Assembly (NCBI GenBank): GCA_949775045.1
Contig: OX459108.1
Coordinates: 15,839,763 to 15,903,762 of the forward strand
Direction: 5' to 3'
Origin: Metridium senile
Taxonomy: Eukaryota > Cnidaria > Anthozoa > Actiniaria > Metridiidae
DNA length: 64,000 nt
Below are positions 1 through 13,900 of this stretch, piece by piece (the first letter of the stretch is position 1; the number at the start of each line of letters is the position of its first letter). The notes under the pieces were generated by a model. The model searched no databases. It was given only the letters and a program-made list of their open reading frames with translations, and was not told the DNA's origin. The position numbers and the translations under genes were made by a program.

Positions 1-93
1 TCTAATGAACAGTCACAATAACCCACTAATGCACCCTGGGTAGATTATAAAAACAATTCGGAACAAAATAATTCCTCTCAAAGCTACGGTAGC

Positions 94-171
94 CTGCAAA
101 ACAGTCCCTACTTTTACTCCTAATTCTCCTCAGTCAAAACCTGAACGTGAAAAGTAGGGTGTGTTTTGCAG
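94..171. repeat. Imperfect hairpin, about 78 bp
   Basis: A left arm starting CTGCAAAACAGTCCCTACTT pairs with a right arm ending AAAGTAGGGTGTGTTTTGCAG. This looks like a short foldback (MITE-like) element. No target duplication was identified. The rest of 1-400 holds nothing I recognise. Confidence 0.5.
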
Positions 172-400
172 TCTATCATGATCCATTAACAGTCGTTTCC
201 CAGGTACTCTAGATCAATGACATGTTGATTTATGTGCTATTATGATGTTGACATATAAACCACTATAATCCATGAGTAAACATTAGACAGCTGACTAGAT
301 CATTCCATCACCAAAACAACTAGACTGTGTCGATGTGCGATAGCTAGCGCTTGTGTGTGTCGGTATTTCTAAGGAAATTAACTGAATTGAATAGACAATT

Positions 401-559
401 TTATTATATAACATACAGTGTTTTATAAGGATTTCGCACACTGATAAAAATTGTATCACACACGTGTCCAGTGTTGATATTTGTATTTATCACAGGTGTC
501 TATGCTTTTAACGTTTTGAAATAATTTCTTGATTTAAAACACTGTATGTTATATAATAA
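401..559. repeat. Foldback element with TIR TTATTATATAACATACAGTG
   Basis: About 25 bp at 401-425 recur inverted at 535-559, giving terminal inverted repeats around a 110-bp centre. It is read as a small non-autonomous DNA element. It directly abuts a second foldback starting at 562. Confidence 0.6.
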
Positions 560-561
560 AC

Positions 562-711
562 AGATTAATACATGAACGCTTGGAGATATGAATTTATCTT
601 CTCGTGTTCAATCTCGACATCACACTCGTTCGCTACGCTCACTCATAAGATGTCGAGATTGAACACTCGAAGATAAGTGTCATATCTCCGCGCGCCCATG
701 TATTAATATCT
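562..711. repeat. Foldback MITE, about 150 bp
   Basis: Arms begin AGATTAATACATG and end CATGTATTAATATCT. An inner near-perfect stem pairs GTTCAATCTCGACATC with GATGTCGAGATTGAAC around the loop at 625-645. The region from 712 to about 1660 is AT-rich with no supported gene. Confidence 0.65.
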
Positions 712-1662
712 ATTTATGAACTACTACTTAAATATACATGGCAATTAATTTATTGTATTTTTTTACTGTAAAACTGTAATATTTAATTTGATTTAATGAG
801 CAATACATTTGATCTGATTTGAATTGAGTAAAGGGTACGATAATCGTCTGCACGTTTTGTGTGGTATCTCGTAGGGGTTAATAATCGTCCTTGCCACGCC
901 CTTTTAGAAGGAGGACGAACATATCTGATACTTCCAACCATGAGATTATTAGTTACCAATAAAACAGTGTTACACTTACAAAGAGTTTCAGAGTTAAACA
1001 ATAAGTTCATGATCGAACCAACTAGAACTACTTGTTGACATTATAATAGTATTTACATATATTGGAGTTGTTCTCATTAACCCGTGAAAGCCCATTGTAT
1101 AAATTGGCTACACTGTTGTGGTGTCCCTACCTCAAACCTGTTTAAGTTTTGACCTGTTTTCTCTTTCTTTCATGTGATATTATTTGATTGATATTTTGCG
1201 GTGAAGCTTAATAAATATACAAAGGGTATTAGTGTAAAACTTGGTATTCAAATAACAACAAATGAACACGACGGAATTAAGGTGCATTAAAGACTGATAC
1301 ACTCACGGTTTATTAAGTATGTCATTTTTCATTTGTACGTGCTTTCCATTGTTATATTCATACATATTCAAAGCTATTGTTGCATTTTTCTAAATTAAAA
1401 ATAGTGTAAACTTCATTAAAAGCTATTAATAATTTCTTTTGACGTTAGGTGCAATATTCTTATGAGATAGACGTCAAAATATCTATATATAAACACATAT
1501 ATTGGCACTATTCGATATAGCAAAATATAGCACGTTTTAACTATTCTAGAACACCCGATCGGCCAAACACGCGTGTCTTATGCACGCCCCATTAACCTCG
1601 ATTTGGTCTGTCAACCGTGAAGCGCTTTGGAACGAACACGAAATGAAAGAATGTGGAAGACA

Positions 1663-1829
1663 CTTTTTTAACCCGCATTCCATGAGCGAATAGATAAGGA
1701 ATAAGATTTATTATGAATACTTAGTGTATTTGAGCTCATTGATATATTTTAAAAGGTTTTGAAGCAGTAGGAGGTTCTGAAAATCATAACATGAAAAAAG
1801 TCAAGTGTTCACGGTTCGAGTATCCTCAC
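1663..1829. repeat. Partial copy of a GTGAGGA..TCCTCAC MITE
   Basis: This region matches 6,470-6,624 closely (shared stretches such as CCATGAGCGAATAGAT and AAGTGTTCACGGTT). It ends in the same terminal repeat, GAGTATCCTCAC. The left terminal repeat is degraded here, so this is an older or truncated copy. Confidence 0.6.
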
Positions 1830-1934
1830 TGTAAATGGTTTTCGGGGCATCATTGTAATCTGACTCCCGATCAACACTGATTGAAACCGCATTCAGTCGA
1901 ATAAGTTTCCAACGAACATTCAAATCGTTTTAAT

Positions 1935-2159
1935 AGGGACGGATCGACCATTTGATATTTGATGGAGAGGAGGGCTGAATTCAAAAGAAATATCGAGCAA
2001 GCTTTTAAACTCGAAAAAAATATCGAGCAGCCTTTGTTGCACGAACAAAAAGTATTGAGTACTACCCAAAAAATATCTTGCAACATCTGTGTCCCAAAAA
2101 AAAATATCGGGTACCGACAAAACAGCCCTCCCCGATCAAATATCAAATGGTCCGTCCCT
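1935..2159. repeat. TIR element AGGGACGG..CCGTCCCT (MITE)
   Basis: The left end AGGGACGGATCGACCATTTG and the right end CAAATGGTCCGTCCCT are inverted copies, and homology continues inward about 40 bp to AGGAGGGCT / AGCCCTCC. The interior has repeated AAATATCG motifs and no transposase frame. Short ORFs on both strands here come from the element. Confidence 0.7.
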
Positions 2160-2468
2160 TACAATCAACCTTTACGCGAACTAGCACCTAATTTCCGATG
2201 CATGTTTTTTTTACCGTGAACGGCACTAAAATGGCCTTCCCATCAAATACTGAGGTGTTTTTGAAGTTTAGAGCTTCACGCTATGTAGACACCATCAAAG
2301 ACACAGTAACAAATCAACAACAATGATCAGCAATCAAGTGCATTAACTGTTATTATAGAAAGGGTTTCATGACCTGAGGCAAATTAGTGTTAGTTCTAGA
2401 ATATACCATCTACTACCATTTTGCTTTTACTCCGACGAAGGGCTAAAACGTCAGTAAAGTTAAGTCAA

Positions 2469-2755
2469 CATTTTTTACGGTGTTACAAATTTCATTCTAT
2501 TACCTATGGTTTATATCAAACACCGACGCAGCCTATACTAGTTTACTCGCTAGTTTCTATTTCTATTTTTTACGGTGTTACAAATTTCATTCTATTACCT
2601 ATCGTTTATATCAAACACCGACACAGCCTATACTAGTTTACTCGCTAGTTTCTATTTCTATTTTTTACGGTGTTACAAATTTCATTCTATTACCTAACGT
2701 TTATATCAAACACCGACTCAGCCTATACTAGTTTACTCGCTAGTTTCCATTTATT
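2469..2755 (+). repeat. Minisatellite, period 95 bp, three units
   Basis: Three near-identical 95-bp units contain TTTTTTACGGTGTTAC and CACCGACGCAGCC followed by CTAGTTTACTCGCTAG. A flank reading TACTCCGACGAAGGGCTAAA precedes the array at about 2430. The same unit recurs at 7.75, 35.0 (inverted) and 40.8 kb, so it is a dispersed repeat that carries its own tandem array. Confidence 0.8.
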
Positions 2756-2940
2756 GGCATTATAATTACACCCAACTGAACAACAAAGTCTATACACTGA
2801 CAGCCGAAACAATTAACCTACATACAACACGGCCCAAGCATTATATACTTTATATTCTGCGTATGTCCCGTCCTGGTTACACTGCTCCTATCTTAAATAC
2901 TTAACTTGAAAATAATACAAGGTTAAACTTTGAAAACATT

Positions 2941-3115
2941 GCTGTCCCAGTCTAAATGGGATCCCTGTGGTTGCTAGTTCAAGAACTAAGAACTCGCTTA
3001 TGGGATCCCTGTGTTTGATAGGTCAAGTACTCTTATGGGTTCCCTGTGGTTTCTTGCTCATGAACTCAGCAGTATTCATGAGCTCGCTTATGGGCTCCCT
3101 GTGGTTACTGTGGTG
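2941..3115 (+). repeat. Degenerate tandem repeat of GCTTATGGGATCCCTGTGG type
   Basis: Four irregular copies of a motif close to TATGGGATCCCTGTGGTT are spaced 40-70 bp apart. No coding potential is supported. From 3,116 to 4,900 I see only AT-rich sequence plus a partial MITE copy at 3,735-3,885. Confidence 0.5.
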
Positions 3116-3734
3116 TGCCCCAAGGTTGATTTGAAACGTTTTTTTAGGTCTTTGCTTTGCCATGTTTTCAGTGTTTCTCGGGTCCTCTCACCAATAAGTC
3201 CAATAGGTAAAAACAACAATATTGAATTGGTCTTCTATTCCTTTTCACGCTTCTCGTCGATAACCTCAGCCTCGATACGGTGTAATATAATCTAATCGAC
3301 GAGAAAGCCTGGTCGAGAAAGGCGTTAAATTAAAGGTGGATTCTACTGAAAGAGTACATTATTCCTCCAACAGGAATGAAAAGATGTTACTACCAGTGGC
3401 TGCCTTTGTCGACAGACAAGCCTAACATTGACAAGTCTGAACTTACAAAATGTTCTACAGAGCTGCCTGTGCAGAAAGGTGTTCAATGTAAGAGAAAGGT
3501 CTTAATAACATTCCAGTACAAACAGGTATTAAAGCTTGCATGATCCAAGACTATTGTCCAGATCATTTCCTGGTATAATTAGATTACGTGTGTTTGTAAG
3601 GTGATAACGAGATCACTGATAATCCTCTTATCTACCTGGACGATGGTGATAAACGAACGATTAACGCGCTTTGTCATGGTTTATTGTCCAGGTGGATAGT
3701 ACCAGATAAACTACCCATGGTATGTAGAGTACTT

Positions 3735-3885
3735 AGTCTTTTTCTACATGTCTATTTTACATAATAGTTCTCCCTCCTTTCACGTTGAAGACACTGAGGA
3801 CACTGAGAACACTGAGGACACTGAGGACACTACTCGAACCGTGAACACTTTGTGTTTTTTTTCGTTACTTTTTTCACATGTACAA
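3735..3885. repeat. Left-end fragment of the GTGAGGA MITE family
   Basis: It shares TTTTTCTACATGT and CTCGAACCGTGAACACTTTG with 6,365-6,455. It contains an expanded ACACTGAGG short tandem (3,789-3,830) not seen in the other copies. The right half of the element is missing. Confidence 0.5.
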
Positions 3886-4904
3886 CAAATAGTTTATCAC
3901 ATATAACTACAAGAACAATAATATAGCTACTAAGCGGTATTGATGTCACATTATTCCAGTTTTAATCGAGACAAATCACCAAAACATCAACGAGGAATAC
4001 TTTCAAAAGGAAATCAGAGCTACCATTGCTATTCTGCTATGCTAACCCCAAAAAAACATTAACATCCGAGTGTCAGTAAAAAAACACTTTATAATTTGCC
4101 CCTTGGTCAGGATAAGTTAGCTTCTATTTACGTAGATGGAGAGAGAATTGACGTCTATTCGTTAGTAACACTCACTGTTATGTGTTGGATGTGTTCCCAT
4201 AAGGATTAACGCCCACAATGTCAGTAAGGTGAGAAACCTCATAGTTCTTTTTACGGTCTGTGAATTACTGAATGTCTTGCACAAATCTGTAATACTTTGA
4301 TGGTATATAACTGAATTAAGTTTAAAACTCTCTTCTTTGTGGTTAATATCAGCAAGCAACCATTTCTATTTCAACCTCACTACGTAACACTCTTTTTAAG
4401 GTCTACAAGTTACTATTTTTACTTGTTCAGTCAACGGAAGATTAACCTCAGAAAACTGACTCTCTTAATTTGCACTTGTTCTATCGGTTACCAATTCTAC
4501 TCTAATTGTTTGTTTCCGCGATACAGCTCATGGTTTCCATGGCTTATTGAAAACACAGCAACAAGATATGAAAGATTTTAAAAGTCAGGAAAGGAAAGCG
4601 TCGCGGGTGTACTGGTGAAGCTAGATCTGTTCGTGTTTTTGTGACAAGGACCGTGCATTCTCACTGCGAACCCTGAACGTGTAGTGTAATCGTACACTGC
4701 CTTAGGCAAACAACCTATCATCAAGTGGTTTTTAATCGTCTATAAGATCTAACGCGACGGTTAATTTATCCTCCCTATTCTGATTTAACCAACAATTTCT
4801 GTCTACCTTGATCTGCACGTATGACTGGCAAAACCCAGTAGACAGTAAAACCCTTTAGGATGCGCGTCTAGTTGGAAGAAGGTCTCCATTGCAGTCACTA
4901 CACG

Positions 4905-7900
4905 ATGACCAAGGCGTTGTTGTTAGGGTCTTTACTTTTGGTTTTCTTCATGCAATTCTCATATGGATTTCGAGGTAAGTTATATACGTAGAGAACATCG
5001 TATACTATTCTCATGTACAAGTTCTACTGGCTAGCGTTTAGGTAGTCTCTCACATTGCTGGGCTTTACAAAAATCATGATTACTATTTGAACATGATGTA
5101 TATTTCACAACCAACTCTCCCAGTTGGGGCTATATCAAAAGTGAGGTTTGCTTGCAACACACACTATAAAATTAAATAAAATTGTAAATATATGTAGTAA
5201 ATAAAGATGAATTGAATTGAATTGAATTGAATTGAATTGACTATCACTACACTCAGTGCTTACTTTACTCCCCACTGGATTCTTCTTAGAGGCTCGCTAC
5301 ACACACACTACCACTACACTCAGTATTTACAGAGTTTACTCCCGACTGGATTCTTCTTAGAGGCTCGCTCAACATTCACTCCTATCAGTATTCGTTTTAG
5401 AGGCTCGTTCAACACAATACCACTACACTCAGTATTGACTAACAACAACAGTATTTACAACTTAAACTAGCATTAAACTGCCTCCAATTAAAGTAGTAAT
5501 GGTATTTAAGTTGATATTTCAAACGATAACCCATGTTTTGTACATTCAGGTCAACTTGACGACGATGAAGTAAGACTACATCGATACCTATTTACCAACT
5601 ATTCCCCTGAGGTACGTCCTGTAAGGAGAAAGACAGAAGTGGTTACAGTAAAACTTGGATTAACTTTACATCAAATCATTGATTTGGTAAGTCATTTTAT
5701 ACATTATCAGAAAAATGCTATACTCAATTGATAGCCGTCAAATTTTCACGCAAATCTTTTGGGTTCATGAACTTTTTGAAATGTACTCGACTTGACTAGC
5801 CTGTCTCTTTCTCTTTGGCAGAAAAATCGGTAGAATCTAAACTAGATGCCTTTTAGAAAACTTTGAAGCAATAAAATAAAATAATTGTTTTTATTTCTAG
5901 TAGATATAGTAAAGTTATTTTATTGCGTGCGTGCGTGCAAGAACATTACCGATTTTGTTGTGATTTGAATTCGCTAAACGGTTTAGAACAAAACAATATT
6001 AAAATGGCAATAGGAAGCGCGCGCGCGCGTCAATATTGAAAACAAATTGGCGGGAAAATAAACTTTATACGAAATAAATAAAAAATAAACAATTTAGGCA
6101 CAGAAAAATGATGTAATTAAAACAAAATTATATGTCAAAGGTTATCTAGCGCTATCTGTGTGTCTTGGTAATTGTACAATAAGTAAGCCTATTTAGAAGA
6201 ATTTCATAGATTTGTACATCGATTATATCGTTCCTTTCTTTATTATTCACTGTTATTGCCGGATTTGATGGATTAATAAACCCGACTACACAAAGACTTG
6301 AACTCACAACGCGGCCTTCAGTTGTATTAACAATCGTAAGCTGGTTTTGGTCGTTAGCATGGCAGTCTTTTTCTACATGTGTATTTTACAATAATATTTT
6401 TTCCTCTTTTTTATGGTGAGGACACTCGAACCGTGAACACTTTGTGTCTTTTGTTACTTTTTTAAACACACATCCCATGAGCGAATAGATTAGAAATAAG
6501 ATTTATTATGAGCAGTTAGTGTATTTGAACTCACTGCTTCATTTTTAGAGGTTTTGAAGCAGTAGAAGGTTCAGAAAATAATAACATGAAAAAAGCCAAG
6601 TGTTCACGGTTTGAGTATCCTCACTGTTATTGCTTTGTTTTGCGTCGTTGTTTTCTTGCGTGTGTGTGCTTCGCACAAGGTGGTCATTTGTGGCGGCCAA
6701 TAAAGTGTTTTTTCTTTATTATCTAACCATCAGTCTGAACACAGCTTATTTATTACCATGTTATTCACAACTTGTCCTGCAAAAACCAACTCAAGAGCAA
6801 TTCTCAAGTATTCTTGAAATGAAGAGGGCTTTTAATATGGTTGTCTTGGTGATAATCGGTTGATAGGACAATGAACAGAGGTGGTAGTACAACCGTTGAC
6901 ATGCCTTTCTTACCAATAGTTTTTTTTCCTATTTTACTTGCTTGTTTTTAGCTTTTTCACTAAATCTATTTATCCAACAGAAGCCATAAACATTTCACAA
7001 TTGTTGTGATATTTGATTTATACCTTTACAAGTTACAATAGTACACTAGCAATTCACAAGTAGAAAACAGGCTTTTTTATCGAGACTTCTGACCCAAATC
7101 AATGCCATTTGGCCTTGACGATGTTCAGGCATTTCACTGGATTGTGAAAAAAATCGCGTGAAAACTAGTTGAGCTTTGGATGATAAGTATTTCTCTTGAA
7201 AAGTGTAATATCAGTGAGCGGCTATACTGAATATAATCTATAATCAGAAGGAAGCAATCTGAAAGAAACTCTTTTCTGTTTATTTTCACTTCTGCTATTA
7301 AAAAACATAATTTCTATTGTCATAATTGTCGCTCTCTTCGATGTAGAAAATAAGGCGTTTAGTTTTGGTATTACTTTATTCGTTTAGATTTGGTATTATT
7401 CGAATAAAGTAATACCAAATCTAAACGCCTTATTTTCTACATAATTTCTATTGTTGTACAATCATATTATTAAAGTGTGATCGAAAGGAAAAATACTATT
7501 AGTTCCTTATGTTGGTTGTTTGTTTGGTTTCAGGTTGAAAAGACTCAGCTTCTACAGACCAGCGTCTGGATAAGACAGGTATATATATATTCACATCTAT
7601 TTCTAAAATCGTTGTCTCAGCAACAGTCCACACTCTGAAGCTTGCAAAGGATGTCGGCATTTCTTCTCTTGTCATCGATTTGTTCATATTCTTTTACTCC
7701 GATGAAGGGCTAAAGCTTGAAACGTCATTTTAAAAAGTTAAAGTCAACATTTGTCACGGTGTTACAAATTTCATCACATTACCTATCGTTTATATGAAAC
7801 ACCGACGCAGCCTATACTAGTTTACTCGCTAGTTTCTATTTCTATTTTTTACGGTGTTATAAATTTCATTCTATTACCTATCGTTTATATCAAACACCGA

Positions 7901-10900
7901 CGCAGCCTATACTAGTTTACTCGCTAGTTTCGATTTATTCATAGCATATTTTGGTCGTACGTGTTGTGTAATAAGTTGTTACAGTTGTAGATGATGAAGC
8001 AAATATTTATTTCAAAAAAGTGTAATAAATCACCAATTATGTTCATATTACCGTCTGCAGATAATATGAACATAATTGGTGATTCCGCTGCTACAACGAT
8101 TTTTTTTTTTGAAATATGTTTATATTACGAGATATATTACAAAGTAGGGTCAGTATATTAATCTTATTATAATTAAATAATGGACCGATCAACGGACAGG
8201 ATATGACCTGCGGCAAAGATCGCTGAAATCTGCATCTTAACACTGCATCTTTTTTTGTCGGTGTTTAATATAATTAACCTAGGCCTAGTCTAGGACCTAA
8301 ACTCGCCTTAACTCGCAGCGAGTTTGGGCGAGTTAAGGCGAGTTAAGGGAAAATCAAAATTTCAATGCTGCGAGTTAAGGCGAGTTAAGGCGAGTTAAGG
8401 CGAGTTAAGGAAAAATCCCATAATTTGGAGTGACACTAAAAGAAAATGACTTATATGTGTATATTTCAGCTTTGTGAGATGAGGTTAAGGCAATTCCCTG
8501 TGCATTATGACATTGAGTAATTTACTGCGAGCTTGTACGAGTTAATGCGAGTTTGTGCGAGTTAAGGCGAGTTTGCGCGAGTTAAGGCGAGTCAAGGTCC
8601 CAGACTAGGCCTTAACCTTCCATACGAGTACACTAGAATATCTCAATATGGTGACCGATTTCACTATTGTTGTGGACAGATTATCCTCTCATACATCTAC
8701 ACAGTATTGAAATATGCTGACCAATCTGAATAACTATTGTTATGGACTGACTAGCCTCTCATACATGTGCACTGAATCAAAATATGGTGACCAATTTGAA
8801 TAACTATTGTTATGGACTGAATAGCCTCTACTACATGTACACTGAATCAAAATATGGTGACCAATTTGAATAACTATTGGTCTGGACTGACTAGCCTCTC
8901 ATACATGTATGTACAATGAATCGAAATATGATGGCCGATTTCAATAGCTATTGATCTGGACTGACTAGCCTTTCATACATGTACAATGAATCGAAATATG
9001 ATGGCCGATTTCAATAGCTATTGATCTGGACTGACTAGCCTCTCATACATGTACAATACATCGCCATTATCAAAGTAGATCTGCAAGTAATTTGGACATC
9101 AGTCTTCATTCATAATTAATTTATCACTACGTAGATTAAAGGGTAGCTTTAATAATGCATGTGTGTCGCTACATATACACGCCTCCTCCACTGCCCTCCC
9201 CCCAGGGGATGAACGGGATGCCTATGATCTATTTATTTGTCACTAAACGGGCGCTCTAGAAAGTCCTACAGTTCCTATAAATAGATATATATAGAACAAG
9301 ATAGAGTTTGCGTGCCGATAGGCCAGACCTACATCGACAGGTAATATAGCACATGACGACAGCTAGCGGAACTAGTGTGGGCTGTGTCGGTGCTTTATAG
9401 AAGGAATAAATGTACGACAGGGTTACCTTTAAACTAGTGTGGACTGTGTCGGTGCTTTATACACCTATTTCAAAAACCTTTGTCGCAATCAAACCTTCAG
9501 TCCACACTCTGAAGCTTGCAAAGGATGTCGGTATTTCTTCTCTTCTTATCGATATTTTGGTTGTTCATGCTGTGTTTTATGACCATAACAATTTGTTGCA
9601 ATGAGTTTGGACTGTAGCTTCGGCTGCGACAACTATTATTGAAATAGGTGTAGAAGGAATAAATGGAATATATACATGTACGATCGGTTACCTTTAAACT
9701 ATTGTGGACTGTGTCGCTGCTTCAAAGAAAAATGATCATGAAATAAAAATGCATGATAATTATTGGACACCCTAAAGCTACGGTAATAAAAATTCGCTGC
9801 AAAACAAGTTGGAAAGCGATGTTGCTCGTTTTTCCACCAGCGTAGCATGTAGAGATTTTGTCTGCGCATGCGTTTGTTTTCATGCTAAAATTCCTTTTCA
9901 CGTCGAATGAAAGAATTTTATGCTGACATGGAACATTTAGTTTGCAATCTCATCTTGCACAACTATGTTCAAGAACCAAATTACTGAGATATCAAATGTT
10001 GACCGTCTACTAGTGCGCTGTAGTTAATTATTTTAGTCCAACACACTATGGATTGCAAAATATCACACGTCAAAGTCTGACAAAAGTGGATAAAAGGACC
10101 AGAACTTCGAACTTTCGAATACAAGTTTGGGCGCTAATTTAATCTATTAGGTAAACATAACAGTGTAAGGCATTACCAACACGATACTGTTTGCATTTAA
10201 TCATATTGGGAGATATTAGACGCCCTCGATCGTCAATAAAACCGCCTTGGTTACCTCGAGGCATGCACTTTTGCGTGCGAAATTCTTAGAATTCATCTTA
10301 GAATTTTTATATCTTAAACATCGTGCCCCAGCGAATTTACTTCAGAAATAGCTTTTTACATGTTTATTTTTTGCAAAACTAAGCTTTTTAGGTAGTAACT
10401 TTTGGTCCCGCAATGTGATCCAAAGCGATTTTGTGTACGTGGTTTTATGCATATTTTTTTTATTCTTGAATTAAGAATTAAAGTTGGCTTTATAGGAAAA
10501 AACGAAATATAAAAGCGAAATATATAATTACATCCTAGATAAATCTTTTAGATTATAAAATATAGGTTGATGAAGTTCGTCAAATTTGTCACAGTGAAAT
10601 AGGGCCTAAACCATGTTGTAAACACTGCTTGAAATCATATCCAGGGACCACAAGTTTCTTCCAAAATAGCTCTGTTTTGCGAGAAGTAAACATCGAAATG
10701 TCAATTTCTTTAAACGTTTTTTTGGGGCACGATGTTTAAGATATAAAAATTCTGTGATGAATTCTAGGGATTTCGCACTCAATATTGCTGATATTGACAT
10801 CAACACGCCGGTTTACTTGACGATCTAAGGCGTCTAATATCTCCTAATATAATGCAATGCACAAAGTAGCGTGTTGGTTATAACTGCTACTAAAAGTTTT

Positions 10901-13900
10901 GACCTGCACATTGGTTTATCGTCCAACATGCTACTTGCAAGTACGCAGTTCTGGTCTTTCTTTTCACTTTTGTCAGACTTTGACGTGTGATATTTTTCCA
11001 TCCGGAGTTTGTTCGATTGAAATAATTAACTACAGCGCATTAGTAGACGGTCAACATTTGATATCTCAGTAATTCGGTTCTTGAACATAGTTGTGCAAGA
11101 TGAGATTGCAAACTAAATGTTCCATGTCAGCATAAAATTCTTTCATTCGACGTGAAAAGGAATTTTAGCATGAAAACAAACGCATGCGCAGACAAAAACT
11201 CTACATGCTCACCAGCGTACCAACTTGTCTCGCGTCAAAATGGCTTGTTGCAAGTTGAGTACGTCCAGCCAATCACAAACGCCAGAGAAACTGCTCGCGC
11301 GTACTTGACGTCATTTTGCTGCGAGACAAGTTGGGTTGGTGTGGTAATACGAGCAACATCTACAAGTTTAGTTGCAAAAAGTAGAACGATCTTCTACTTT
11401 CTGCAACAAACTTTTTCAACTTGCAACAAGCCATTTTGACGCGAGACAAGTTGGTACGCGGGTGGAAAAACGAGCAACATCGCTTTCCAACTTGTTTTGC
11501 AGCGATGTTGCGAGACAATTTGGACGAATTTGTTGCTCGCATTACCGTAGCTTAACATAATAGTTTGTTTGTTTTTCTAGTCTTGGATGAACCCTTTATT
11601 GACATGGGATCCTGAGCAATATGGAGGTATCGATCGAATCAACGTCAACGCCAAACGATTATGGGTACCAGACATCTATCTTTATAACAAGTAAGCACAT
11701 ATCTCTCAGTCAATTCCTCTAGTTCAATATTCAGGGCCTTAATTATCGCCTCATTTAGTGAATCCAGAATCCACGAAAAAAGGTGAGTTTGGAATCCGAA
11801 TCCAGCCCGACGGGATCCGAATCCAGCCCGATGGGATCCGAATCCGGCTTTACATGGGGCGACCCTTATTTCAAGAGGTTCCCGAATGGGTAAAATGAGA
11901 ACTTGGACTTGTCTAGTAAAATGTGACTTTTTTGTGATCATTTTATCTATAACAAACAATGAACAATTGGGAATGAGCGAAACATGATTTGTGACTATAG
12001 GGTTTCAGTTAATTTTGACCTGGGAAATAGATTAGGAACCTCACCCCTTCAGGACCCTCAATCTAATGACTAATGCGCAAAATATATATTATATCCATAT
12101 TTGCGCATTTTAAGCATTAAATTTGTTATTCTTACTACATCGAACCTGTTTAATAAGTGAATCCATTCAAGGACGTTCTGTCTAGATAATTATGTTAGTA
12201 TCATATCTATTTACGGTCATGGTTGTTGTTGTTTTCAGTGGAGAGAATGTAAATGATGGTGGCTTGAACCATTTCTCAACTCAAATTACTCTTCACTCCA
12301 ACGGAATGAATTCATGGCTTGCACCGGCACTGCTGACCAGTTCATGCAAGATCGACGTCACCTATTTCCCCTTTGATGAACAGGTATTGTCTTGTTATTG
12401 GTTCGTATTTTACAGTATTCAGTAACGCACCAATCGATTTTCGTGCAAGGGATTACTGGGTAATCCTACCCGCCATCTTGCATATCAGTTGGGTGAGTCA
12501 CACGGTCTGAGTCTGTGCGTCGCTTCAGTTTGTTCAGCTGGCATAATAATTTGTACAACTATTAGAACGGTTTCTCTGACTCGGCAAAACGCTACGATAT
12601 CGATTTATGTACTTGGGATTGATCATCAAGATTTGCGCGCTAAGGATTACCGGGGTAATTCAAATTCATTTGAATTAACCTTGGATTTACAAACCCACCA
12701 TCTTGAATTGATATTGTATGAGCGAGCAAAGGTTTACTGGGTAATTCAAATGAACTTTGAATTTACAAACCCACCATCTTGAATTAATATTGTATGAGCA
12801 CGCAAAGGATTACTGGGTAATACCAACCAGCTATCTTGTTTAAGCGCACTAAGGGTTGTTGGGTAATTCAAATCAACCTTGGATTTACAAACCCACCATC
12901 TGGAATTAGCCCGCTTGTATGAGCGCGCAAAAGTTTACTGTGTAATTGACAAATTCTCCATTCTAGTGACAGTAATTATAGCATTTCTATGTTTGTCTAC
13001 AGCGCTGTATATTAAAATTCGGGTCGTGGACGTACGATGGACTTCGGCTTGACCTCGTGAGTGAGTCGGACAGTGGTGACATGACAAAGTACGTCACTAA
13101 CGGGGAATGGGACCTAGTCTCTTTTCCCTCCAAGAGGACTGAGATTGTGTATGTTTGCTGTCCTGAACCGTACCCGGATGTGACGTTTACACTCCATATA
13201 AGGAGAAAGGCACTGTATTACTACGTGAACCTGATTGTTCCTTGCATATTGATTACTTGTAAGTCACGTGACTTGTTGTTTATTTATATTACGAAATGTC
13301 AAAACTAGTACCAGATATCCCATAATATGTCTTAACTCGTTCCCTGGGCTTTCCCTTCGCCCACAAAATACAAAGGTCGGGACAACGTTCTTGAAATAAG
13401 GTGTATACAAACATATACAATTATAGATTTGTGAAGCACAATAGGCTATATAAGAGGATTTAGCGCTATATATTATATATATTATATATATTGTAAATAC
13501 TGCACGAGACCATAGGGAGAGTGTAGTAGGAAGAAATTCCGAATTCATTGAACAGTCAGCAAGTGACTGTATTTGCCGATAAAGAACGAACAAAAGGTCT
13601 CTAACTCTTTTAATATTAAATTGAGTTCGCTGAATGTTCGCTTTGCGTGCGTTATCGACGATTAACAGCACTCCACGTGATCGATTTGGATCAATGGGGA
13701 ACTCAGATTTTGTACAGTGCACGAAATTTTAATATTAATATTACATTATTAACGCAGTTTTGTTTTGGTAGGTTTGACTCTACTATCATTCATCTTACCG
13801 CCAGACTCAGGTGAACGTATTACACTCGTGATCACCAACCTACTGGCTATGACAGTGTTCATGTTACTAGTAGCTGAAGTACTGCCTGCTACGTCAGAGG

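Noticed and set aside
4162..4359. 65-codon ORF with a hydrophobic internal Met segment, possibly a small secreted peptide
   Set aside because: Only one Cys after the hydrophobic stretch, no splice acceptor or promoter pattern like the two real peptide genes.
13264..13722. 152-codon minus-strand ORF in nAChR intron 6
   Set aside because: It lies wholly within the intron, has irregular composition, includes a TATATTA simple repeat and shows no recognisable domain.
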